Below are positions 45,534 to 57,262 of a stretch of DNA of 64,000 nt, in pieces. This DNA is from Perilla frutescens. Its lineage: Eukaryota; Streptophyta; Magnoliopsida; Lamiales; Lamiaceae. Position 1 is the first letter of the stretch. The number at the start of each line of letters is the position of its first letter. The stretch is taken from the NCBI GenBank assembly GCA_026008535.1, contig BRKX01000004.1, positions 34,228,501 through 34,292,500 of the forward strand, written 5' to 3'. A program made the position numbers and the translations under genes. The notes beneath the pieces were generated by a model that was not told where the DNA came from, made no database searches, and worked only from the letters and a program-made list of their open reading frames with translations.

Positions 45534-46708
45534 ATGGCTGTGAATGCATATGGCATGGTTTGTTTTAATGGGAAAAATGACTTCAATATATGGAAATAGA
45601 AAATCAAGTGTGTGCTTATACAACAGCGTGTTGTTAAAGCTCTTACTCTTGGTTATGATGATTCTGATACTCCAGCAAAACGTTCTGAAATGAATGAGTT
45701 AGCTTGTTCCACTATTATGTTGAATCTGAGTGATACTGTTATTCGTAAAATGGGTGAGTTGTCTTCTGCAAAAGAGTTATGGGACAAACTTGAAGAAACT
45801 TACACTGACACTTCTTTTGCTAGCCACATGTATTTGCTTGAGAAATTGTTTAAATTTAAGCTTGATATGTCCAGTGATATAGATGAAAATGTTGATTTGT
45901 TTACAAAACTAGTTCAGGATATTAAGCTTTCTGGTGATAAAACAATTGATAATTATACTAATATTGCCCTCCTGAATTCCATTCCTGACTCCTTTGCTGA
46001 TGTAAAGTCTGCCATTAAATATGGTAGAGATAGTGCTTCAATTGATGTGATTATTAGTGCTTTAAAATCCAAAGAATTGGAGTTACTTGAAACTGGAGGG
46101 AGTGGTGGGTCTTAGGAGTCTAAGGCTATGCATGCTAGGGGTAGGGAAAAACAGAGGTCTTCCTCTGATTCAGCTGGTAAAAAGAAAAAAGGAAAATTTA
46201 GGTCAAAATCAAAGCACAAATTTGTTAGGAACTGTTATAACTGTGGGGGTACTGATCACTTCATTAAAAACTGTCCTAAGCCAAAACAGAAGAATAAAAA
46301 GCAAAACAAGTCTGAGCATGCTAATTTGGCTACAGGTGAAAATATGGGTGATTGCTATATGGTTGTTAACACTACCAATACTGTTGTTTCTGACCTATGT
46401 GGTGACAATAGTGAATGTGAATGGCTTATGGATTCAGGCTGTGCTTTTCACATTTCCCCTTTTAAACAACTGTTTTCCTCATTTCAATCTGTTAAAAATG
46501 GCTTTGTGTCCATGGCTAATGAGAAATAGTGTAAAGTAGAAGGAATTGGTGATGTTTGCTTAAAATTTGATTCTAGAAGTGTGCATACTTTTAAAGATGT
46601 CAGATATGTGCCTGAGTTATGTTATAATCTGATTTCCCATGCTGCCTTAGAGTCTGATGGGGTTGAGGGCAAATAGGGGAATGGTGTGATGAAAATCATG
46701 AAAGGTTC
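45534..46708 (+). pseudogene. K2 gag and protease
   Basis: Starts at MAVNAYGMVCFNGKNDF (45534). UBN2/Copia Gag capsid (e.g. LSSAKELWDKLEETY), basic linker, CCHC knuckle CYNCGGTDHFIKNC, then the protease site WLMDSGCAFHISPF. In-frame TAG stops at 45597-45599, 46113-46115 and 46527-46529, plus one near 46673. All segments share one frame, which continues on the far side of A2. Confidence 0.88.
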
Positions 46709-48159
46709 TGATGCACAAATTTTTATGTACTAATCTGCAACTAATACAGGACAATGCAAGATAGTAGTGAATCGAGTATCGTATCCATGGGGACTAAAAA
46801 TATGACCACACTGAGTACTAAGCTAACACGTTTCTATTATCCAGGCTAGCTAAATTTTATATGGGTTTTCTAAAGCTAGAGACAAATCAAACCGATCAAA
46901 AACAGAATCGAAACAATTAAATAAGAACGATTTAAACTAATTATCCAAAGCAAAACAATCAAATCAATTAATAGAATATTAATCCTAGGGAATGCATTAC
47001 ACATGTATCGTCTATGTATTAATTCAACCCTAATAATTCCCACTTTAATCTGATTATTGGTGGAGGATCAGAAATATACCTACCTATCTCCATCAGGTCT
47101 CAAGGTACGTGGATGTAGATTAATAAATTACCTATCACTTTCGTCTCTAGGATAATTTACTAACTCCCGATAGATCAACATATTAAACCCCCTACAGATT
47201 CCGTAGAACGTGTATCAAAATGCTCAATTAATCCCACCAGTTAATTATCTTCGCCAGGTCTCAAATTAACTAGCTAGCATGCATCAATTATGGCCACTAA
47301 TCTATGCATGAGAATAACAGCACTCGAACAATTGAACACAATAATCAGAAAGGAAAAATAACAGAATTAAATTAAACACATAGATTCAACATGCTTGCAA
47401 ACCCTAGAATTAATATGCATTTAGCCGCTTATGACAAAATAGAAATCTAATAAAATATGAATTACAAAAGTCATGATGAAATTAAACTAAAAATATGAAA
47501 CACTTATGCTGGATGTTTAAATCTTCAATCTCCGTCTTCCTCCGTCTTCACAGCACTTCTCTGCTTTAATATAGGGTGAAAAAGTTGTCCCAAAAATCGT
47601 GCAAAGTAGAGGCCTTTATAGGTGAGGAATATAGAGTCCAAGTAAGGAAAGAGGCCCAATTTTCCGGAAACAGGCGGCACGGGCCGTGCCGTGGGCGGCA
47701 GCACGGGCCGCGCCGTGCATCAAAACACGCATTCCGAGTTACGTCATGGGGCACCGTCTGTTTCGTTGGACAGCACGATCCGTGCCGTGGCTACCGAGAC
47801 TCCAAAAATTGCTTGCTTCATGGCACGAGCCATGCCGGTGGACAGCACGGTTCGTGCCAGCGTGCATACCTCCGATACGCTCTACCGTTTTGTTCCGTTC
47901 TCGCTCGTTTCTTATCTGATTGACCCGATTCAAGTTGCAGAATGACCCGAACTCGATCCTCTATCTTTCTAGCTTATCTCCAAACTGAATTGGATCTTGA
48001 AAGTATCCTCGTTTTTAGCTCAAACTTCAACAAAAATAGCAAAACATGAACGTGCACGAGAAAAACTGAAACGACCACAAAACTTCAACTTAAACATGCA
48101 TTAATATTCAAATATGATCCACATAAACACTCAAATACATGCAAAAGTCATGTTTATCA
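46709..48159 (-). repeat. A2 3' LTR
   Basis: 1451 bp, TGATGCACA to GTTTATCA. Slightly longer than its partner because of a small insertion near its left end. Contains the GC palindromes (47676-47860). Confidence 0.94.
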
Positions 48160-48172
48160 ATCCCCCAAACTT
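48160..48172 (-). other. A2 polypurine tract
   Basis: Sense-strand AAGTTTGGGGGAT abutting the 3' LTR. Confidence 0.88.
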
Positions 48173-49475
48173 GAACCATTGTTCGTCCTCGAAGAATGAG
48201 AAGAACACTAAGAGAATAAACATGGAAGGGCATCGTAAACTCGATCATTAATGCCTCAAGAACAAATCCAAATATATTTTTAAGAACAAAACCAACTCCT
48301 ATAACTCATAAAATCATATACACAACCAATCTCAATAGATTTAAACATGAACCTCACCGATAATTGTATCACTTATCTCTTAAGTGTGCAAGATGTACTC
48401 TCATCGAATCAAATGCAATGCAAAAGTATCAACCATATGCTTGCCAATCGTCTAACTCATTTACACTCGAACATGTAAGAATAAAGATAAAAAAGGTCTT
48501 TAATTAAGGATGTAGTGTAGGGACATTGGTTAGGTTAGGAAATTTGGATTAGTGACTCAAAAATTTCAACCCACTAACAACCTTCTTTCTACTCCAAACC
48601 CGAGTATGAATACAAAAATCCACCTTCTAACTTCTCCAATTTACCCAATTATCTCCAAAATTTCCCGATTTTCATGTACTTTGTACACACGTCATCATTC
48701 TCTTATGCTTTACAAAATTCACACAATTAAGACAACAAATGACAAAAATTATCAATTACCATCTATTTAAGTTTGGCTTAGCTTCATTCTTTTTTTTTCT
48801 TTTCTCTTTTTTTTTTTGTTTTCTTCTCTTTTTTTCATTCTTTTTTTTAGCTTATGAGAATGACAAATATTTAAGCACCAAATCATATCCATTCCTCCAC
48901 CCAAATCATCACTACTCATCACAATCGATACCCTTATTCACCATCAAACCTCCTATCATCCAAGTTTATGAACAAAAGGTAATTATGGCTCAAAATTGGC
49001 CAGCAAAGGTCAATTTTTCTGGTTAGTGTTTAGGAAAATCATGTGGCTAAGAACGGATAGCCTTAAATCATATCTAAATCTTGTACATACTCAAGTAACT
49101 CGATCAGAAACCATGGCAAGTTCTAGAGACACAAATGCATGCTTGACAAACACTCATCAAAGAATGAACTGTGCAATGATACGACAGTTTAAAGCTCAAA
49201 ATCTCAGAGGATTGTTCATGCTTCAATCTACTTAAATCAGAAGTGCACATTGATTTATACAACTCATAAGAAGTCGAATTCATTCAAGTTTTCACAAATA
49301 AGCTCATTTTTCATCATCGGCATCTCATGAGTTCACAAGACATCTTAAAAACAAAAAAAACAAACAAATAAAAATAAAAACACGTGCCAAACATATCATA
49401 TCTATCTTCCTCCCTCAAACTTATTCAACTGTAAAGAGAATAAATTTGGAGGGAACCAAATAAAGGATGTGTTTG
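48173..49475 (-). other. A2 3' noncoding region
   Basis: No coding sequence; includes T-rich runs near 48790-48850 and the hairpin at 49412-49453. Collinear with A1 (from about 49140) and partly with B. Confidence 0.6.
49412..49453 (-). promoter_or_regulatory. Hairpin (A2 version)
   Basis: CCCTCAAACTTATTC pairs with GAATAAATTTGGAGGG, with one bulge and one mismatch. Same place as in A1 and B. Confidence 0.45.
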
Positions 49476-49986
49476 GAACGAACTCACCGCGTACAAACAT
49501 GGAGAAAAGGACCTTGAAACTGGCATGGATGATCTCAAATTAGCTTTGTGCTCCAAAACTCTTTTCTACATGTTAGCACACTAAAACAAGACACTAAACA
49601 AAAGAAATAAAGAAAAATAAAGCAAGTAAAATGATTAGTTTTCTCAAACCTAATCATACACAAATTTCTATCCTAGGATGGCCAATCCAAGCATAGATTC
49701 AAGCATAACATTGATTTATGATAGAAAATTGGTAAATCAAGCACAAACCTCTATTAGATTCTCATATCCAACACCAAATCTAAAAACCCTAGATACCTAG
49801 AAATTTAGCTATCCATAACCAAAATAGAACGAACTCACCGCGTACAAACATGGAGAAAAGGACCTTGAAACTGGCATGGATGATCTCAAATTAGCTTTGT
49901 GCTCCAAAACTCTTTTCTACATGTTAGCACACTAAAACAAGACACTAAACAAAAGAAATAAAGAAAAATAAAGCAAGTAAAATGAT
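49476..49986. repeat. 160-bp direct duplication enclosing a B-LTR fragment
   Basis: 49476-49635 and 49827-49986 appear identical. Between them, 49636-49826 matches 21459-21653 of the B LTR at about three differences, in the same orientation as in the LTR. A1 has one copy and no insert. Junctions show 2-3 bases of shared sequence. Confidence 0.9.
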
Positions 49987-50082
49987 GGGTTACCTCCCAC
50001 CAGTGCTTTATTTAACGTCTTTAGCTAGACGATACCTCAACAGTCAACGAGGTCGGAAGCAGCACTCCATCCAACAAAATGA

Positions 50083-51132
50083 TCATCCATTTCGAGGACT
50101 GTTGTCCACTGCCACTGCTTGGTTTATCAGTACCACTTCAACTAGCATAGCTCCCTTCACATGCTTCTTTCGGAAGATACGAAATTTTACTCTCGTGTTC
50201 TTGGGAGCTAGAGCTGCAGAAAATCCCCCATCATCTTGCAAAACCATGCACATCTCAAACGGTTGTGCTTTTTGAGCTTTAGGAGCATGTATTTGGGGTG
50301 CATCTATCACAGGCTTTTCGTCTGGCTCATTGTTCATATCATCCATGAAGCTGTTGGCCAGACTCACCTCATCACACTGCAGGGTTTCCTTTGGTGGAGG
50401 ATTTTGAAAAATAACTCTTTTTCTATCAATCCCTAAGGTCATCATGCCTCTCTTCATATCTAGCTCAGCCTCACAAGTAGCAAGAAATGGCCTTCCCAAG
50501 ATTAAAGATATAGTAGGATCTTCAGACATATCCAACACCACAAAGTCAGCAAGAAATACCAAATTATCCGCTTTGACAAGCACATCTTCAATAATTCCTC
50601 GTGCCTTGGTGCACAATCTATCTGCAAGTTGGATTTTCATCTCCATCTCCTTGAAATCCCCGAGTTTCAGCTTCTTGTAGACAGTGAAAGACATCAAATT
50701 TATACTAGCTCCAGAATCGCATAGCACTCTCTCAAAATACAATCTCCCAATGTTCAATGGAATGGTGAAGCTGTCTGGATCCATTATCTTCAATGGTAAC
50801 TTCTTTTGCATCCAATCACTGCATTCTTCCACCAAGTGGACCATTTCCATATCCTTCAACTTCTTCTTTCTCGAGACAGCTTCTTTCAAATTCCTAGCTC
50901 TACCTGACAAACATCTTAAAGTATTTAGAAGAGGGATATTGATGTTTACCTTCTTGAAGATATCCAGCAGATGACCCGTCTTCTCATCCTCTTGTATTTT
51001 GCCGGAAGAAGTAGTGGAAGCAACAAAATTTATAGAAGCAGAAGTAGTAGGTGGCGCTAATTTCTGAACCGAGGAAGGTTTGGCTTTAGCTAGTTCCACT
51101 GCAGGATTGCTATTCATCTCTCCATGTACCAC
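50083..51132 (-). pseudogene. A2 protease with conserved C-terminal tail
   Basis: Open for 349 codons, in the gag-protease frame. Active site LCDSGASINLMS, second block LILGRPFLATCEAELDMKRG. After the protease fold comes a tail of about 100 residues shared with A1 (FEMCMVLQDDGGFSAALAP, then a basic VKFRIFRKKHVKGAML). No RT follows: within about 100 bp the sequence becomes the Athila post-integrase spacer. The Met at 51132 is internal; the true start is in gag. Catalytic residues intact here. Confidence 0.88.
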
Positions 51133-52556
51133 CTGAATGGCATTGCAGTGCGCATTTGGCTTGACTTCAGTATGTCTTGGGAATTGTCCCGACTTGTGCT
51201 ATGTTACGACTTGATTGGCTAATTGGCTCACTTGGACCTCTAACATGTTCACTTTCTTAGACAGAGCGCTCACTATCTCTTCGATCTATGTAATCTTTGT
51301 AACAGTGGCCCTGATGAAACTCTTTTAATTCATAATTAGCTGGCTCATCATCTCTTCGAGTGAAAGCTTCTTCAGCTCAAAAGGACTTGCAGTAGGGCAA
51401 CAAAACTTGGAGATTGCAAGGCGTTGTTAGGGTTGGCATAGGAAAAGTTGGGGTGATTCCTATTGTTAGGATGGTACGCCATGTTGTTGTTCTGGACTCC
51501 TTGTTGGCCTCTGTTGTAGCATCCGCTATTGTAGCTTTTCTGATTGACAAAATTAACACCTTCACGTGCAGAGACCTCGAAACCTTGCTGTTGCACTGCA
51601 TTCACCTCCATAGTTGCACACCGCTCCTCAAGAACTTGTTTCTTCAATTCCTCCATCTCGGTCCTCAGATCATCCATTCCAGAATCAGATACTGCAACTA
51701 CAGGCCTTGTTTGCCGTCTCTCCATCAGCCATTGATAACTGGTGGCTACCATCTCCTCTATAATCCATAGTGCTTCAGCTACAGTTCTATTCACCAGACA
51801 TTCTCCAGCTGAGGCATCCACCAATATTTTGGTGTTGTTGGTCAAACCACTGTAGAAGTGAGTGATTTGTTGATCGGTGCTGAATCCATATTGTGGGCAA
51901 GATCGCAGCAAATCTCTGTACCTCTCTCATGCTTCATAAATTGACTCATCTCTCATCTGTAAAAAATGAGTGATCTCAGCAATGATCTTCTGCGCCTTTG
52001 ATGGAGGAAAGTATTTGGCGAGGAATGCTTGACACATTTGATCCCAAGTAGTGATGGATGCTTTGTCCAAGCTCTTGAACCACTTTTTGGCTCAATCCCT
52101 CAGTGAGAAGACGAACATCCTCAATCGAATGATGTCGTCACTGACACCGTTCATCTTGATGGTGTCACAGATATCCAAAAATGCATCTAGATAAACATTT
52201 GGATTTTCCGTAGCCCGTCCATTGAACTGCTCTGCAGCTACCATGTTGATTAGTGCTGGACGAAGCTCAAAGTTATTTGCGGAGATACCGCCACCCCAAC
52301 CAGCGCCTAAGTATATATCGATTGGTGCCCGATACAGCTGATTTAGAGATGCTACTTCTAGTTTGGGCTCAGCCTGTTGAGCAAGTCTCTGCTCTATGTC
52401 TTGTAGACGTCTAGCCAATGCTTCTACATCTACGTTCTCATTAAGGACTGCCATTTCTGCGTCTTGTCGTCTACGCTCCTTATTCCTCTATCTATGAGCT
52501 CGATCAGGGGAACTTGGAATAGGATCTACATGTAGCTGTGTAGACCTTATTTTCAT
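51133..52556 (-). pseudogene. A2 gag
   Basis: Starts at Met 52556, in frame to about 51372. Gag core GWGGGISANNFELRPALINM and ICDTIKMNGVSDDIIRLRMF, then QMCQAFLAKYFPPSKAQKII, a coiled coil and an Asn-rich linker (AYHPNNRNHPNFSYANPNNA). Stops include a TAG near 52487, TGA at 52092-52094, a TGA near 51930, and frame damage between 51372 and 51133. No zinc knuckle. Confidence 0.87.
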
Positions 52557-52616
52557 ACACTACCTGAAGTAATAAATCGATGTTAGTAATAATATCAATG
52601 TAAAAATCAAAATCAG

Positions 52617-52635
52617 TTCCCCGGCAACGACACCA
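52617..52635 (-). other. A2 primer-binding site (tRNA-Asp type, two changes)
   Basis: Sense-strand TGGTGTCGTTGCCGGGGAA; it differs from the A1 and B sites at two positions, both C/T transitions. Confidence 0.82.
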
Positions 52636-52641
52636 AAAAGT

Positions 52642-54077
52642 TGATGCACTAATCTGCAACTAACACAGGACAATACAATATAGTAGTGAATCGAGTATCG
52701 TATCCACAAGGACTGAAAATATGACCACACTGAGTACTAAGCTAACATGTTTCTATTATCCAGGCTACCTAAATTTTATATGGGTTTTCTAAAGCTAGAC
52801 ACAAATCAAACCAATCAAAAATAGAATTGGAACAATTAAATAAGAATAATTTAAACTAATTATCCAAAGCAAAACAATTAAATCAAATAGACAAATTCAA
52901 TCAATTAACAGAATATTAATCCTAGGGAATGCATTACACATGCATCGTCTATGTATTAATTCAACCCTAATAATTTTCACTTTAATCTGATTATTGGTGG
53001 AGGATCAGAAATATACCTACCTATCTCCGTCAGGTCTCAAGGTACGTAGATGTAGATTAATAAATTACCTATCACTTTCATCTCTAGGATAATTTACTAA
53101 CTCCCGATAGATCAACAGATTAAACCCCCTACATATTCTGTAGATCGTGTATCAAAATGCTCAATTAATCCCATCAGTTAATTATCTTCGCCAGGTCTCA
53201 AATTAACTAGCTAGCATGCATCAATTATGGCCATTAATCTATGCATGAGAATAACAACACTCGAACAATTGAACACAATAATCAAAAGAGAAAAATAACA
53301 GAATTAAATTAAACACATAGATTCAACATGCTTGCAAACCCTAGAATTAATATGCGTTTAGCCGCTCATGACAAAATAGAAATCTAATAAAATATGAATT
53401 ACAAAAGTCATGATGAAATTAAACTAAAAATATGAAACACTTATGCCGGATGTTTAAATCTTCAATCTCCGTCTTCCTCTGTCTTCACAACACTTCTCTG
53501 CTTTAATATATGTTGAAAAAGTTGTCCTAAAAATCGTGCAAAACAGAGCCTTTTATAGGTGAGGAATATAGAGTCCAAGTAAGGAAAGAGGCCCAATTTT
53601 CCGAAAACAGGCGGCACGGGCCATGCCGTGCCGTGTGTCAAAACACGCGTTCCGATCTACGTCATGGGGCACGGTCCGTGCCGTTGGACAGCACGGTCTG
53701 TGCCGTGGCTACTGAGACCCCAAAACTTGCTTGCTTCATGGCACGGGCCATGCCGTTGGACAGCACGGTCCATGCCAGCGTGCATGCCTCCGATACGCTC
53801 TACCGTTTTGCTCCGTTCTCGCTCATTTCTTATCTGATTGACCCGATTCAAGTTGCAGAATGACCTCAACTCAATCCTCTATCTTTCTAACTTATTTCCC
53901 AACTGAATTGGATCTTGCAAGTATCCTATTTTTTAGCTCAAACATTAACAAATATAGCAAAACATGAACGTGCATGAAAAAAACCAAAACGACCACAAAA
54001 CCTCAACTTAAACATGAATTAATCTTCAAATATGATCCACATAAACACTCAAATGCATGTAAAAGTCATGTTTATCA
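52642..54077 (-). repeat. A2 5' LTR
   Basis: 1436 bp, partner of 46709-48159, ending next to the GGTTC duplication. Confidence 0.94.
53549..53790 (-). promoter_or_regulatory. A2 promoter: TATA box and GC palindromes
   Basis: Sense-strand CCTATAAAAGG (53559-53549), with GGCACGGGCC/GGCCATGCC and GCACGGTCCGTGCC-type palindromes upstream (53615-53780). Some half-sites have lost a CpG relative to A1. Confidence 0.55.
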
Positions 54078-54083
54078 GGTTCT

Positions 54084-55447
54084 CTGGTTCTTTTTAAAGC
54101 ATTGAAAAAGAATAACTTGTATATTTGCCATGCTCAACCTGCATCTTCTAATACTTCTGTGCACATGGTCAATGCTGATAAGACAGTTTTATGGCATAAC
54201 AGATTAGGGCACATAAGTAATAAGGGACTTGATATTTTGAAAAAGGGAGGTCACTTTAGTTCTGACATTGTTTATACTATGCCTTTCTGTGATGCTTGTG
54301 TTTTGGGCAAACAACATAAAATTTAATTTCCTGTTAATTTGCAACCTCACATGTCCAAATGTTCTTCTGTTCTTGAGTATTTGCATGCTGATGTGTGGGG
54401 TCCAGCAAGTGATACCACTCATGGTAATAATAGGTTTTTCTTATCTATAATTGATGATTATTCTGGGAAAGTTTGGGTATTTCTCATGAAGCATAAATCT
54501 GAGATGTTTGAGAAATTTAAAGCCTGGAAATCATTAATTGAAAATCAAACTGGCAAGAAAATTCTAAATCTCAGAACTGATAATGGGATTGAATTTTGTA
54601 ATACTCAACTTGATTCTTTGTGCACTCAATTTGGTATTAATAGACATAAAATTGTTCCTTATACTCCTCAACAGAATGGGATAGCTGAGAGGATGAATAG
54701 AACCCTTTTAGAGAGGGTGAGAAGTATGAGGGTGTTGTCTGGGATGTCCAAAAAGTTTTGGGATGAGCTTTGCTTACTGCAGCTTACATCATTAATAGGT
54801 CTTCTTCTATGCCTCTTCAAGACAGATCACCTGAGTCTGTTTTTACTGGAAAACCTGTCGACCTATCTAATTTGAGGGTATTTGGGTGTGCTGCTTTTAT
54901 GCATACCAAAGGGGATAAACTTGATCCTAGGTCTAAGAAATGTGTCTTCTTAGGTTATCCTGAGGGTGTTAAAGGGTACAGGCTGTGGGTGAGAGATGAA
55001 CCTGATTTTAAGACTGCTATTAGCAGGGATGTCATCTTTCATGAATCTGATTTCCCATGCTTATCTGATTCTGTTAATGCCTTTGTGCCTGTTCCAAATG
55101 CCACTTCTTTTGAGGTGGAGCCTGTTGTTTATCCTCCTATGTTAACTGATACTCCTCAAATTGTGCATGATGTTATGCCTGATCCCAATTCTGATCATTC
55201 TGCCCATGTATCTGACACTGGTAGTGATATGGACACTGCCTCTGACACTAAAACTGACAATTCAAGAGAGCATATTGATTTGCATGATTATCAACTTGCT
55301 AGAGATAGAACAAGAAGAACCATTGTAAAACCAATTACATATGCTGATTGTAACTTGTTTGAGTTTGCTTACAATGTGTTTCAATCTCTAGATAGCACTG
55401 AACCTCAGTCTTATAAGCAGGCCATAAAATCTAAAAATGTTGATCTG
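54084..55447 (+). pseudogene. K2 integrase
   Basis: Continues the K2 frame after A2. Zinc-binding HNRLGH...CDACVLGK, catalytic Asp in LHADVWGPA, Asp in LRTDNGIEF, and Glu in PQQNGIAERMNRTLLE. The Copia C-terminal region follows (KCVFLGYPEGVKGYRLW). A TAA at 54324-54326, a one-base loss near 54765 and a TAG at 55448 break it. Confidence 0.88.
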
Positions 55448-56834
55448 TAGGTTGCTGCTATGGATAAGAAAATGCAATCCTTGAAAGTTAACCAAACCTG
55501 GGTTCTTGTTCCCATACCTATTAACTACTCTGTTGTTGATTGTAGATAGTTGTATAAAGTTAAAACTGAGTTTAATTTAATAAGATTTAAGGCTCGGTTA
55601 GTTGCTAAGGGTTTCACTCAAAGGGAGGGAGTAGATTACTCTGAAATTTTTGCACATGTTGTTAAGTTTACCACTGTTCGAATTATGCTTATCTTATTAT
55701 GTGTGTCTATTAAAGAAATCTCTGTATGGTTTAAAGCAATCTCCTGGGCAATGGAACATCAAGTTTGATAACTGTATAAAGTCCTTAAACTTTATTAGAA
55801 GCAAATATGATCATTATTTGTACTTTAAGGATGTGAGTTATTTTCCTATGTTTCTGTTGATTTATGTGGATGACATGCTGTTAGTGAGTCCAAGTAATGA
55901 GTCCATTGACTATGTACAAAAGTGTCTGAGTGATAACTTTGAGATGAAAAACTTAGGAGATGCTAAGAAAATATTGGGCGTGTGTATTACTAGGGATAGA
56001 AAGAATAGTAGACTAGTGTTAGATCAGTCTAGTTATGTTGAGAAAATTCTATCTAAGTTTTCTATGTTTGAAGCTAAATCTGTAAATGTTCCCCTTGCAT
56101 CTCATTTTGTTTTAAGTAAGGATCAGTCCCCAAAGACTGATTCTGAAATTGCTGCTATGAGAAAAATTCCCTACTCTAATGTTATATGATCTGTAATGTA
56201 CTTAATGGTAAGTACTAGGCCAGACATTACCTATGCTGTGAGTTGTCTTAGCAAGTATAAGTCTAACCCTGGTATGCCTCATTGGGAGGCTTTGAAATGG
56301 CTGTTAAGATACTTGAATTATTCTAAGCATGTGGGTTTATCTTTCTCTAAGCATGCTAAAGGGGTTGTTTTAGCTGGGTATGTGGATTCTAACTATGCAA
56401 ATGATAGGGATAACAGAAAATCTACTACTTCCTATGTGTTTACCCTATATGAATTTTGCATAAGTTGGAAATCCCAACTACAACACATTGTTGCTCTATC
56501 TACTACTGAATCTAAATATGTGGCTATAACTGAATGTATGAAAGAAGCCATTTGGTTGAAGGGTGTCTTGTCTGAAATTAGTTTTCTTAAGGACAATGTC
56601 ACTGTGTACTATGATAGTCAATCTGCTCTCTAACTCTGTAAGAACCCTGTCTTTCATGATAGGACCAAACACATTGACGTCAGATTCCATTTTATTTGAG
56701 ACATTGTAGATAAACAACTAGTGTTACTTGAAAAAATCTCTACTGATGTAAACCCTGCTGATATGGGGACAAAGTGTTTGCCTTTTGAAAAGCATGCTTG
56801 TACTATGAAAATTCTTAACTTTGACCCTGGTTAA
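55448..56834 (+). pseudogene. K2 reverse transcriptase and RNase H, RT core deleted
   Basis: Starts with FKARLVAKGFTQREGVDYSE-type RT sequence. Near 55700-55715 it jumps, with a frame change, from LMLILL-type residues to the KKSLYGLKQSPGQWN block. The stretch between, which holds the first catalytic Asp in relatives, is missing. The second motif YVDDMLLVS is present. RNase H (STTESKYVAITECMKEAIWL) follows with stops at 56187-56189, 56631-56633 and later. The frame ends at TAA 56832-56834. Confidence 0.85.
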
Positions 56835-57250
56835 TTTGTTTTTTGCAGGTGTTCAACTATAGGAGGTGGACTTGAACAATAATCTGAATCAGAGGCTTAC
56901 TTTATGTTTGCCTGCATGATTAAGGTTATTGTTGAAGTTCCACCTTCCATAGTGGGATAGGTTGTTTATGGGCTGCGGTGGCAATGTGATACTGTGATTG
57001 ACTTTGTGTCAGCTATATTTCATTATTACTACTATAGTTTCTATTAGCAATCTATGAGTGGTTATTACCTTTGGTGATTACCCAAGGTCTTTGTGACCTT
57101 GCTTTTCATTTTTTCTAAGCTTGACCATGACTTTGTGTCTAGGTCTTAATCTCTCATGCAGTTTTCTTTGTGAATTCTTCATGGGAGATTATTGGCGATG
57201 ATGATGTTTCTAAAGACTCAATTCACCAGTGATTTGGATCACAAAAGTGG
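56835..57250 (+). other. K2 3' noncoding region
   Basis: No ORF worth reporting; ends at the polypurine tract. Confidence 0.6.
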
Positions 57251-57262
57251 CAAGGTGGAGAA
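57251..57262 (+). other. K2 polypurine tract
   Basis: CAAGGTGGAGAA abutting the 3' LTR. Confidence 0.85.

Larger units (their letters stand above)
46709..54077 (-). mobile_element. A2: second gag-protease-only Athila/Tat-type element, complete
   Basis: 7369 bp on the minus strand, target duplication GGTTC (46704-46708 and 54078-54082). Right to left: 5' LTR, tRNA-Asp-type primer site, gag (52556-51133), protease (51132-50083), 3' noncoding region, polypurine tract, 3' LTR. The 4.5-kb interior has no RT, RNase H or integrase, so it needs those enzymes from another element, most likely an Athila like B. It carries a foreign 191-bp B-LTR segment (49636-49826). Confidence 0.93.

Noticed and set aside
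47566..47945. Short Cys/Arg/His-rich ORFs in A-family LTRs
   Set aside because: Products of the palindromic block; no consistent frame between copies (also 14840-15085 and 53628-53869).
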